Below, piece by piece: positions 22,062 to 33,542 of a DNA stretch of 64,000 bases. A program made the translations under genes and the position numbers. The notes under the pieces were generated by a model. The model worked only from the letters and a program-made list of their open reading frames with translations, was not told the origin of the DNA and searched no databases. Every line of letters starts with the position of its first letter. The first letter of the stretch is position 1. The stretch comes from Bolinopsis microptera (Eukaryota; Ctenophora; Tentaculata; Lobata; Bolinopsidae), in NCBI RefSeq assembly GCF_026151205.1, contig NC_087079.1, forward strand, positions 6,170,169 to 6,234,168, given 5' to 3'.

Positions 22062-25000
22062 TTAATGGCGCCCCGTTCCTTCTTCTTCAAGTCTTTCATT
22101 CAATATTTCTGTAACAACACGAGCCCTATTCGATGTCATCTTTTTGACACCTTTTATTTGGCTCGCCTCGCTTACATTAATATATTTTGCTTTTGGTTGG
22201 TGTTCAACTCTGCTTCCTGACTGAGACTCTAACTTGACAGTTTCTGGCGTTTTATAATCGTGTTCTGGAGCAGTCATTGCTGGTGATATTTCTCGTAGAG
22301 CAACTGTTGTGTGGGCTGTCACGTGTGAAGCATCTTGAATTGAATTCATTTCTAACTCACCAGTCACTGCAGAAGCTTCTGTCCTAAATTGTTGTCTTGA
22401 TACTCTAAATATTTTTGATAACAATAAACTAACAGTTTCATCGTATAGTAGAGGATTGATGACTGAGTTAATGGGCAGGACGACAATGGAAAACAGGGAG
22501 TAATAAGGACTAGCGTCTGTCACTTCCAAAGAGTGGAGAAAACACATGACAATGAATGGTATCCAGCAACAGAAATCTGTCCCAATGATTAGAGTTATTT
22601 TTCTTTGAAGTCGCTTGTTTCTTTTTCTAAGTTGCTCGTTTCCATTATTGTTAGCACATTGACTCGATGATTTGGCTGATATGAAATGAATAATGATATA
22701 AGCCATAGTTATTGATGCAAAACATATGATGTTAAGAAACAGGGTACACCACACATAAATTCGTTGAGAATCATCGGAAGTGACAAAATATTTGAAGAGG
22801 CATACTCCTGCGTTTCCGTAGAAATGAACCTGGTTCCTGGTGATTCCTCCAGCTCCATACTCATCACTAAACATACTCACCACCAATCTGTCTATGTTTT
22901 TCCATGAGAGATCTTTATTTCTCATCCTTCCAAAGTATTCTTCAAAAATCTCGAGATGCTTAAATTTTGTAACAGATCCGACGAAAAGTGGGCTTCTAGG
23001 ATAGTTAATTCCATTGACGAAAAAATCTTCAAAGGGCTCAAATAAGGGCACTGCTGCCACTAAACAGGAAGCTATGAGAATTAGGGTACCAATCAAAAAC
23101 ACAGGAATGCTCGATTTTAAAGTCGTTTCATTGCTGATAGATAATTTGTTCATTCTCAAAACCCTGCTCAAACTCAAGACTGTCATTGAAAAGAGTGATA
23201 GCTGAGAACCCACAGTATTGACGATGCCCATGAAAGCGCATGATCTACTGGTTAACCATTCGAATCTGTTGGGACAATAACTATGGTATTGCGATTCGTG
23301 ATAGATAGATATAGCTAAAAGATATATCCCTATCAAAAGATCACCAAATGCTATGAGGAGGATAAGAAGTTTGTTAAGAAGCATTGCCACTGTTGAAGCT
23401 TTTCTGAAAGTATACATTCCTCTTATGATGATGATGAGGTTCAAAAGTGTCGCTAATGAGCCTAAAAGCCAGGCTACAGTTGTGAGAACAGTATTCTCAA
23501 TGATCCGTACATTACATCTGCCATTACATTCGTCTGAATAGTCGATACAGTCTGGTTTGCCATCGCAGACACTAGAAAGAGGAATATATTCTGTACTATT
23601 TGGGCACTGAAAATGGTTATTACACAATATTTCGTCGGAGAAATCCCCACAATCATTTGCCAAGTTGCAAACTTTTTCATAAGGAATACATAATCCATTT
23701 TCACAAGGAAACAAATTGTTGTGGTATTTGTTGTCTCCATACGGCAGAAGAAAGGTCAGAAAGTTGTTATCTGCGAGTGTGTAAACTCTTGAAGGGTACT
23801 GCCCAAGACATGAATCATGTCTTATAGGATCTTCAAGTGGACAAATGGAAGCGGCACACTGGCCTATGCAGGCAAGATAGACATACATCTCACCGTACAC
23901 ATATTTGCAGTCAAACTTTGTTTCTGGAACATCCAAGAGCAGCTGTGTTCTTCCAAGAAGTTCATATCCTTGATATCCAAAATCAGTCTTCGAACAATTT
24001 CCTGCTACGTAAGAAAGTTTGTCCAAACCTTTTAGACAGTACGAAACAGACATATGGTTTTCATAGCTATCTATCTTTTGGTGGATCCCTGGAGAATCGA
24101 ATGCTTTTTGGCAGAGCGCATTTTCATTACCGCAAGTGTTTACTTGGTCACACAAGTGCTCAAATTCTATATGTCCTGAAGGAGGAGAACCGCATAGGAA
24201 AACCTCTCCACATTCTTCATTATCTTTCTTGAGTCTCATTGTAGCTGGGGTGAAACCACAGGTTGGGTAAACCACTCCTTCGTCTATACCATCTTCACAG
24301 TCCTTGTATCCGTCATTAATCCAGCTCAAAGGTACTTTTAATACTCTGTTCTCCATACCAAATGCCCTCTTACATGAATACTTGCTCATACTACGGCAAG
24401 TGACATGCAACTCGTCTGCTCCGTTGAAACAATCCTTAACTTTATCGCAAATTTGATGTTTGTGGACCTTACAAGTGATATCAATTCTCACGCACATGTC
24501 TTCAAAGCCGTCATCACAAAGTCGGAGTTCTGTGATTCCATGACATCTCATTCTGTCAGCAACGGAGACAGGGTAGCCGCCTCTAAAACATGTTAGGTTT
24601 GCAATTGAGGGGTCTGTGCAGTTCAGTTGGTCGGAGTAGTCTTCACAATATGGAACAATATTCAGAAACAAGGGAGCACATCTTGTGCCATTTACCATAG
24701 GTCTTGTGACATCACTGAATCTCTGCTTACACATTGGCCCTTCCTGACAGTTCATTTCATCAGTTCCATAAAAACATTGAGCTCTGCCGTCACATATGAA
24801 ATATGCTGGTTGGTAATAAGGTGTTTTAGTGTATATATTAGTGCATAAGATCCCATAGGTAAACCCGTTACAAATTGCCTCATCATCGCACAAATAACAA
24901 TCACAGACCTTATCACACAGACGGTTTGAATCGATTATTTCTTTTTTCCAAGGAGTTCTACAAGTGTATGTATGATCCGTGTCATCAGGTACTGCACAAG

Positions 25001-25899
25001 TGTCTGTACTGTATTGAATGTTTTTGCATTCCTCATCATGATCATGTCCGCAGATGTCATCCAAACCGAATGTAGTATCTCCATTATCACAGACCGCACG
25101 AGCGCACAAGAATTTGCTGTGATAATGCGTTTCCTCAATAGAAGTGATCCCCTCTTCACCTCTTTGATTGCAATCCAAGTTTATAGCTGCACACATCTGA
25201 AATATAATAATTAAATTCCCATTTTCTAAGATGATGAAAATTCTAGTAAAGCAACACTATGTTATCATGAATATTATAATTGTGTGTCAGACCTGTCACG
25301 TACTTTGACAAGCCACTAATGTATCATCTCCTTATGAACTCTTCATCTTTAAATCAAGGATAAGTCCGTGGTCACCATTTTAAGATATTCACTTCATTTA
25401 AAATCAATTTATTAACAGTTTTACCTGGTAAAACATAGGATCGTTAGGGCATGCTTTCGAAAATTGTTGGTACTTGCAACTTCGTTTTACCACCGAGTAG
25501 TAATCGTTAGAATTTGGACACTTGAAGAACGTCTTAGTCTTGTTTGTGGCCTTATCTACAGCTGTGCATTGTATCTTTATGTAACCGTGATACTGTACGA
25601 ACTCACAAGTTGTGTCTTCTGAAATTCAAACTTATATTTTATTTGGTTTGGACATGCTTCCCATTCAGAAATTCATTCTTAGTAAATAATTATAAAAACA
25701 AACTTGTTTATTATTTAATAACATAACGATTTATGCAGCATTTGATATCATTACCTTGAATGTCGTCCCATGGTATTTCTGTAACGTCTGGATAGGTAGA
25801 AACATATGATACCAGTGATGTTGAACTGGAAACGAATGTGGGACTTGTACTTGCTCGAGTTAAAACGGGTGACAGCAGGCAGAGTAGCAAAGGGATCAT
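22062..25899 (-). CDS. LDLa-repeat rhodopsin-family GPCR (GRL101/relaxin-receptor-like)
   Basis: Exons on the - strand are 25899-25755, 25618-25425 and 25196-22062, with AG/GT borders in phase 1 and phase 0, giving about 1157 residues. The signal peptide is MIPLLLCLLSPVLT. The ectodomain (about residues 30-675) is cysteine-rich, with degenerate LDLa modules (FICDGRAQCFYGTDEMNC, QICDKVKDCFNGADE) and two good ones next to the membrane (VCNLANDCGDFSDEILC, VCDGKPDCIDYSDEC). The 7TM domain spans about 675-1035: TM2 has FGDLLIGIYLL, TM6 CCWIPFIVMC and TM7 PINSVINPLLY. TM3 ends LSRVLRM, so the acidic residue of D/ERY is replaced by Ser. The second extracellular loop is about 95 residues. No LRR block is seen, unlike RXFP1/2 and GRL101. 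The ligand is unknown. The most likely role is peptide or protein sensing at the cell surface. Confidence 0.88.
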
Positions 25900-25963
25900 C
25901 TCTTTTTATATATGCTGGCTTAATAGTTGATGGAGTTAAAACTTGAAGTGCTTAAACACATCT

Positions 25964-25975
25964 TACTATATATAA
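25964..25975 (-). promoter_or_regulatory. Putative TATA element of the LDLa-GPCR gene
   Basis: TATATATA occurs about 70 bp upstream of the start codon at 25899, read on the - strand. It is immediately next to the outer end (25977) of a long inverted repeat. Confidence 0.35.
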
Positions 25976-26393
25976 AGCGAGACGATATGGTTTCGTGCCA
26001 TTTTACTAACACCATGATATCAACTTTAACGCGACTTTCCGCAAAAACCGTAAAATATATACAGCTCAAACTTTTTTGACTGGGTCAAATGCTTTAATGG
26101 CCTTCGAATCAGCATGAAAAAATAAAAATTTTTCCAAAGAATAAGAATTTTAGTGCCCAAAATTTTGACTCCCAAGTGGTGTCAAAAACGCGAATTAAAT
26201 AAGTAATAATTATTTTAGTCTCTCGAGTCCTGACACCACTTTAGGGTTAGACGGGTTCCTGCTAGTTATACTAATTGACAGTCTAATCTTCAAGGCGTTA
26301 CATATAAAATTATTACTGAATATGAGCACACAGAGATCAAATTATTAAATTGTTAAAAGACTCCCTCAAAAATCAGCCAAATTTAGTCAAACT

Positions 26394-27044
26394 CAATGTA
26401 TCAAACCACTATGCAGCAAAAAGTATAGAATTCCTAACATCATAGAAGCTCTAACCAATAATTTTATAAAATGTTGGGAATATCAGAAATCTACTTCTTC
26501 TAAACTCTTATTCTATCACTCAATCAAACACACCTTCAACCGAGAGCCCTACTTACACTTATGCAAAGGCTTCTCTCGTCGTTATAGCACCACAAAACTT
26601 AGAATCAGCGCCCATGATCTCCATATTGAAAAAGGCAGATACTCCAACATACCCCGTGAGCAAAGGCTATGTGCTTCGTGTCAATCAAGTATGGGCGTTG
26701 AGACCATCGAAGACGAGTCACATGTTCTTTACATATGTGACTTGTATTCAAAACAGAGGTCGAAATTAGTCAAAAATCTTTCTCAAATGCCACTCATTGA
26801 AATAAGCACTGAAATCACCGCCTCAAGCAATATCAACGAAACAAATCTTAAAGTCCATCTTATGGAAATTTTGTCTCCTTACTCAACTGTAATTCCTCAA
26901 AATCACCAGAGCCTCCATATTCACTGCCACCGTTCACTAAATATTCAACCAAACACAGTATATTCAATTTCAAGAAAGGCGCTCCTATGCTGTCAATTGT
27001 GTGTGCACTTATTTCCTTCGCTGCTCCGAAGAGCGAAATAGCTT
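26394..27044 (+). pseudogene. LINE retrotransposon ORF2 C-terminal fragment
   Basis: An open frame runs from about 26394 to the stop at 27042-27044. It contains KLRISAHDLHIEKGRYSNIP, REQRLCASCQ and DESHVLYICDLYSKQR. This is the C-x2-C...H-x4-C arrangement found at the C-terminus of many non-LTR retrotransposon ORF2 proteins after the reverse transcriptase. The RT domain is missing upstream, so it is a truncated relic. Confidence 0.65.
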
Positions 27045-27289
27045 CACCGAAGATATGCGTCAACGTAATTCAAATGCACGAAACTTAAACAATTTTACTA
27101 TCAATTTGGTGAGAACCTCGCAAATTAGTCATAATTAAGATTTAAGGATAACCCTGGCTCTGACTTCAAGGAAAGATGAATGTTTTCATTAATTTCTGTA
27201 CAATTATGACGGTCCATGATAATGGATCTATAATTTAATTTTAATCCTGTGTAGACTCATAGACCAGATTTAAAGGAGGATCCGGTGCG

Positions 27290-27742
27290 GTGGAAGAAAA
27301 ACATCCAGAAAGTATGAAACCAGTGAAATGTAAAATAAAGAGGAAAGTAATAGAAAAGGGAGGTTTGAATCATGTTACTAAGACAGTAAGACGGTGGTCG
27401 CTACGTAAAACTCTCAATATGGAACTGTCCAAGAAGTCCAACACAGCCCGTAATCATAACAGTAGAATAACCCTCAGACTGCTGGACAATGATCCCTCCA
27501 AAGCTTCAGTAAGGGTGCTTCTCCTTGACTTTCCGTTAGTGACAATTGCAAAGATGCTTGAGGATCTCAGTCATTACTCGTATCATGCCAGCCGAGGGAC
27601 AAATGAGCTAGCCAACACAGCTAGACTCCTTAAACTGCCACAAGCCTTAATTCATCATTTATCTGTGATATGTTTAAAACTAGATAGCACAAATTGTGTG
27701 TTTTCCAAAAATTTATCCCATTTCTCATATAAATATAACTGA
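27290..27742 (+). pseudogene. Reverse-transcriptase-like fragment
   Basis: The 150-codon frame contains RLLDNDPSKASVRVLLLDF, which resembles the RT motif in which a VRVLFxDFSxAF-type strand carries the first catalytic aspartate. Sequence on both sides no longer follows an RT, so this is a patchwork relic inside the 25977-28852 element. Confidence 0.4.
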
Positions 27743-29105
27743 TGGGCTTATCATGCTCTCATGTATGCCAATGAATCCTACATTTATGAAAAACTAACTT
27801 CATATTGAGGGCGACCTTTCTTAACAATACGAGACTAAACGACTGGTAATGCCTGCCCCTCCTCATGCTGTAAATCTAGTAGGCAAACCTCGCAAAAGAA
27901 CAGGTCTTTAGTACCATGGGGGGGGGGGGGGGGGGGTCATTGTACAGATGGGGGTAACAATAGACAATTGTACAGATGGGGGTAACAATAGACATATCAG
28001 TAGACCACTTAACATCAGTTCTAATACCTTCGAGCTAGTCAAGGTTACGATACATGATGGGAGTATAATTTTCCACAAGTTTTAGTGTTGTTCAAGCTCT
28101 TACCTATGTAACACCAGTTATTGATCTGAGATATCGTAGGGTTAAAAATTTCAAGACAATTCTTAGGGTCTGAACTTTACATAATATAGTTGGAACAAGA
28201 CATAGATAATAGTCAATTAACAAAACTCCTCACCTCTTTTATGAAGGGTTAGAATCCGAAAGATTGGATTACATTGAACACTACTAGTACTCATGACCTA
28301 CGGATTGGATAGAAAAAAACAAAACAATTTAATTTAATTTTCTATATCTAATTGTTTTTCATAGAACATAACAACACCCTCTCCGCCGTCCGCAAACCTG
28401 GTACAATAGTGTGTGCTCTGTGTGTCACGTGAGACGCCCAAATCATATAACCCAAAGCGGGACGACCTTCCCAGTCTAGATTCATTGCATTGACAATAGT
28501 TGTATTGTGTTTAGCTGATTTATGGACGATCATCTCGGTACGGGTATTGTAATTCTTTTAATTTACTAGCAGGAACCCGTCTACCCTAAAGTGGTGTCAA
28601 GACTCGAGAGACTAAAATAATTATTACCTATTTAATTCGCGTTTTTGACACCACTTGGGAGTCCAAATTTTGGGCACTAAAATTCTTATTCCTTGGCCAA
28701 TTTTTTATTTTTCCATGCTGATTTGAAGGCCATTGAAGCATTTGACCCAGTCAAAAATGTTTCAGTTGTATACCTTTTACGGTTTTGCGGAAAGTCGCGT
28801 TAAAGTTGATGCCATGGGGTCAGTAAAATGGCACGGAACCATATCGTCTCGCTGTATATATAATAATAACAATAATAATAACGCTTTATTTGTATACCGC
28901 TTAGGCCGTATAAGCGACCAAAGTCCCAAAAATGGGGTTGATACTGGCCAAAAAAGCGGCGCAGATAATTATAGCTTAGTAGTCCCATCTATAATCAAAA
29001 TTCAAATTTATAAATTGTAGATTGAGTATAGAAAGATGTGGTTAATTTCTTATTCATGATACAAGTTTGATTGTGTGTTGTTTTACTGAGAAGCATGAGA
29101 ATTAT

Positions 29106-29820
29106 TTAACGGGTGATACTCGTAAAATATATTGTTCCAAATACAGGACCGTCGACGAGTCCAACTCGGCGCGAGTCCTGGTAGGTTATCAACCTACAAG
29201 AGAATTATGATTAAACTGTGCATCATTAATTAAACGACGGTCGTTGCCTTTGCGAATTGAAAATAATTTAAAGATGTAATTTATAGTTTGCTTAACTTTC
29301 AAATACTGACAATTCCAAATAACTTTTCTCATAAAATGGAAAGAACAGTTACTGTTTAAAGTTGGCACTTGGGAACTTCACTTTAGGGACCCAGTAAGAA
29401 GCCCTTGTTTTTGGGCCAGAAACAGGCGACTGTAAGACTTTAATAACTAAAAAATAACTAGTACAGTTTCTACTAATTTTTCTATTGGAGTGGAAACCTA
29501 ACTATGGAGAGAGATCGAGAGGGAGACCCCGAAAAGGCTGGATGGCCTGTGTACTCGAAAATGCTACTAAATTTACATGTGTTAACAACACCAGACAAAA
29601 TGCAGTACATCAGTTAGCATTGCCATTAAACCGAGTAACTAGAATGGAGGATAAAATAAAGATAACATGTCCATGACACAGGCTCGGAAAGTGCTATCAA
29701 AGCAAACAGAAATTTGGCACGTACGATCTCACAAAAGTGTTGTATGTTTATAACCTACCAGGACGCGCGCCGAGTTGGACTCGTCGACGGAACAAATATT
29801 TTACGAGTATCACCCGTTAA
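29106..29820. mobile_element. 715-bp TTAA-flanked MITE with about 90-bp TIRs
   Basis: The termini read TTAACGGGTGATACTCGTAA and its inverse TTACGAGTATCACCCGTTAA, so TTAA is the likely target duplication, as used by piggyBac-type elements. The inverted arms continue through the palindromic CGTCGACGAGTCCAACTCGG and a GTAGGTTATAAACCTAC-like hairpin. A single arm of the same family is at 56776-56858. A 63-codon frame inside contains GERSRGRPRKGWM, a motif seen at the C-terminus of LINE-derived proteins. Confidence 0.75.
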
Positions 29821-30089
29821 ACAAAAGTGAGGCACGTGTTCTGCTCTGTAATGGGTTTCCGCGTTCACCTGCATTGGAAACAGTACCATTATCTGTTCTA
29901 GAAACGTTTCTCCTGGTTTGTAGACGATAAGGATATAGATAGAAATAGCTATTTTTATCCCACATTCTGGGATTATTAAGGTGATAAAATCGAAGTTAGT
30001 TACCCTTTTAAACATTGTACAATGTACATTTAGGAATTGCAGCAATATTCAGATCGTTTCAATGTTATGATAGTACAATTCGAAAATTT

Positions 30090-30310
30090 GTACACCAAAA
30101 TTGTCAAATTTTGTAAAAACTTCTTCTGACTAAACAACTACTTCTTCTGACTTCTACTCAATTGAGACTGTTTTGAGAGATATTGAAATACGTTTAGGAG
30201 GGTAAAATTCCAAAATTTTCCAGGGGGCTTCACCACCAACGCCCCCCCCCCCCCGCCCCCCGTGCTGCGCCAAGCTGCACCCACCCAAAGATTTTGAGCT
30301 GGAGCCATGC
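30090..30310. repeat. Dispersed repeat (copy 2), related to 17470-17710
   Basis: It shares ATTGTCAAATTTTGTAAAAA, TACTTCTTCTGACTTCTACT and GCACCCACCCAAAG with copy 1. A C14 tract lies within it at about 30242-30254. Confidence 0.55.
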
Positions 30311-30770
30311 CTGCATATAATACTCTTCTTTTCCTCTCGTTACATTAGGATTCTCTCCTCCCTCTCTCTTATTGTGTTATCTTCCTCCTGCTGTTCATCC
30401 TCTCCTCTAGTATCAATATTATGTTTATGACTCACATTCCATGTTATCATCCTCTTACTGTTCATCTTATCTCCACCCTAACTTACTCAGTTCTTCTAAA
30501 GTTCTAATCTAACTCCGCTCCCACATTAGTGATAGTTAAACAGTATTAGCCCACATACGCGGCCACTATAGTCAGCGCATTCCTGGCAGGCACATCATGA
30601 CCAGATCCAACCTATTGGCTTACTGTCCAGGGGTGGCCGGAACATTCGCAAACAGCGCAAATCATGAGGTGTAAAAATTAGAGCGGTGCTTGATCGTGAT
30701 TTGAGTTTGTGTGTTTGGTAAACAGAGCTAGAGAGGGGCATCCTCATTTGTCGGCCCCTTTTCTCTCTCC

Positions 30771-30920
30771 GGACCACGTGGTGTGGTCACGTGACATTTG
30801 TTTATTTTACCTGTCAAACGAGTAGCCTATAAACTCCACATTCTAGCCGAGTGTTACTGTTACCAGGGTAACCCACGTGGTGGTCACGTGGTTACCACGG
30901 TGACAACATCACGTGACACA
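30771..30920. promoter_or_regulatory. E-box cluster with RFX-type X-box
   Basis: CACGTG occurs five times in 141 bp (30775, 30788, 30874, 30885, 30910). GTTACCAGGGTAAC at 30859-30872 fits the X-box GTTRCC-N(1-3)-RGYAAC, and GTTACCACGGTGAC follows at about 30891. Such a cluster suits a promoter or enhancer bound by bHLH-zip and RFX factors. The nearest downstream coding exon is at 33543 on the + strand. The motifs are seen; the function is inferred. Confidence 0.45.
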
Positions 30921-33527
30921 GCTGACTGATCCAGGTATCATAATCCATCCCCCTGTCACACCGCACTTAATTTGTCCTCTCCTGAAGAAAGAGAGTAACA
31001 CCCAGCCTGAAATTGCTTGTTTCTCATCCTAGATGGACGTGGTATTGATATTATTGATTTGTGACTTTTTCACTGATCTTGATAGCGGGTATTGGTTACA
31101 AACCCCGTTCAAGTAATCGAGTTTGTTGTCTAGCTTCTCCACTGGACGTTTTGTTTTACCGTTCTTCTGATTCCTTCGTTGTTTGTTACGTTGATTGTTC
31201 ATATGTGAAATACCTCTTAACTGTTATCATGAGATGGTAGGTGCGACGTCTCCTGGATTCAAACTAGATTCTTATTTCATGGCGGTCATTAGTTGATGAT
31301 ATTGATACGGAAATTGACAATTGACAATATAAAAGGTAGTAAACGAGATTATAAGCCAAACAATTTGTATCTCATATCGGTGACTGTAAGATGACGTAAT
31401 GGATAAAAATTTGGTCATTATTATATCAGTATCATCGATTAGCTTGTTGAATGTTAACTCCAGATTTGAATGCAATACTTTTGTGTCTACTAATTAAAAA
31501 ATATGAATGCTAATGGTTTACGTATGAAAAAAAAGGAGAATGTTCGCAAGAACTGTTTTGGTACATCAGATTAACTGAAGTCCCAAACAATCAGCCTATA
31601 AATCAATTGATAAAACTTATATTTTCACCAGTTGTTACGTCGTCTTTTGTAGATCATTGCATTCCATTGAATTTATAATTTGGTCCTTTATCATGCAGAG
31701 GTCATGGTTGATTGGTCGTCGGAAAAAAAACTAAGCCGGTGATAAGTTAATAATATAAGTATCAAGCAAGACGGGGCGACGTAATACATTACTTTTATCA
31801 TTCAAATCAAAGCTGATCGTGATACAATTACATCCATGCTCCAAAAGCCAAGTCCGAAACCCAGCAAAAGTTTTCATCGAATTCTTTTGCGGGGTTTTCA
31901 TATTTTTAATCTGTTCATCCCTTCAGTGGTCGTCTGATCGAGGGCACAAGAGCGGTGTTCTCGCCACGTTCCCGTGATCTTTACGATCCAGCTGTCGATA
32001 TAATGGTATTATACTGCTTCGGCTTAAAAATCTCCTCAATATATAAAGATAATTTTATTGATTGTCACAATTATTAATCACCTCTCTCATTTTAGACTTA
32101 CTCACTAAGCCTTATAGTTGATTAAATGACATGTTCCGTTTCACCGTTCAGCCAATTATCGGCTCCCCAAGTTCCCGTAGGTTTTACCACTTATCTAATA
32201 GGATATCACGCAGATAATGGTATTGATATTTACAACGTTGATAAGGATCCAAGCTACACTCCAACAATTATTGGTCCCAATCACAGTCTAATCGGACGAG
32301 GATTCATAAATCGAACCTCCTTAGTGCTTAGTGAATTACGAAATTCGTGATTTACATTATAATTACCATTAGACCATTAAATGAAAGTACAGTGAGGCTG
32401 TTTAATCCACAAGATTATATCCCAATCAAATGAGGAGTTTTTTATTTAATGTAATATGATCAGTTTGTACTTTGTGTGGTAGATCCACTCACAAATCTAA
32501 TTTGGAACCTTTAGTAATCATGCAGCACGCTTGGTCGGGTGTGAGCCACTCTAATCTCGTTTTGTTGAGGGTTGTTCTTGCAAATGTAATTTGTGGTATG
32601 AAACTTCCGGGTTGTTACTCACCAGCGCATGAATATAATTTCCTATTCTTTAACATGGGGAGTGGCGGTAAAAATGGGACGTATCAGTGATCAATGAATA
32701 AACTGAAAGTGAAGCACGTAGACTCTCGTGATCGTGATAGGACGGTAATAGTTCGCTTTGTTTTATCTTATGCCAAGAAATCTACTGGTCACCACCCACT
32801 GTATATTTGATTTATCAATATTTGATATTACCTGGGGACTTCAGGCTATCATGTTCATAAACATAAAAAACCGAATAGAGATTCGGCGGAATAACAGGCT
32901 GAGCGCGGCCCAGTAATATTTGATATTATTATTATGAAGTGAGCTGAATAGAGCTTGTACTTATAGTTAGTTATAGTGAATGGAAATCTAGCGTCCGCCA
33001 AGTTTAAACGAAACAACGGGCGCAATTCTTGTTATTAACGCACAATACACATGGGTGTAAATAATGTTTAGATATAAAATTGTTTGCTTGACGCTTAGCA
33101 TCAACATCAATTTCAAATCCCCCGAACAACCGGCCGTTAAAAAGCTATAAACAATAAATACATGGTATTACTATTATTGTGGAACCATTTGTACCACTTA
33201 TATAAGGAAAAGGTATATCTTTTGGGCGGGTTTTTGGGGTCGAAGGACTTTTACAATCAGATTTGTTCGAGTTTCCGCAAAAATTATTCCAATCGCCCGA
33301 TTTTTGGGGTGGTTACTTTTATTCTTCAATTGTTCCTTAATCGAATAATATTATCTAGATGTAAGAATAAAATTATTAGTCTCTTGACGACCAAACTAAA
33401 ATATACTTATGTTTCACCCAAACTAATCGAACTTTCAAAATGAGATGGAATATCCCGCCTGAAGTAAAGTTCACCGACTCTACTACTTCTAACAAGTGTT
33501 CTGTTTTACTAAAAAGTGTTATTTTAG
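30921..33527 (+). other. Presumed upstream region of the 33.5-kb gene
   Basis: No recognisable exon. The frame at 32126-32350 (74 codons) cannot be excluded as coding but has no recognised domain. 32850-32925 is an inverted copy of the dispersed repeat at 19480-19534. Any 5' non-coding exon of the downstream gene would lie here. Confidence 0.35.
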
Positions 33528-33542
33528 CTACTTAAAGAAGAT

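Larger units (their letters stand above)
25977..28852. mobile_element. 2.9-kb element with about 290-bp inverted terminal repeats
   Basis: 25977-26276 and 28565-28852 are inverted copies with small indels. The outer ends read GCGAGACGATATGG...CCATATCGTCTCGC; the inner ends read CTAGCAGGAACCCGTCTA. Between them lie LINE fragments (26394-27044, 27290-27742), a G19 tract and a short GTACAGATGGGGGTAACAAT duplication. No transposase is present. It is either one long-TIR element with captured debris or two MITE copies in opposite orientation. A clear target duplication was not found. Confidence 0.75.

Noticed and set aside
29150-29195. Hammerhead-ribozyme-like CGACGAGTCC...GAGTCC
   Set aside because: The required CTGATGA and GAAA cores are missing; the region is simply the palindromic TIR.
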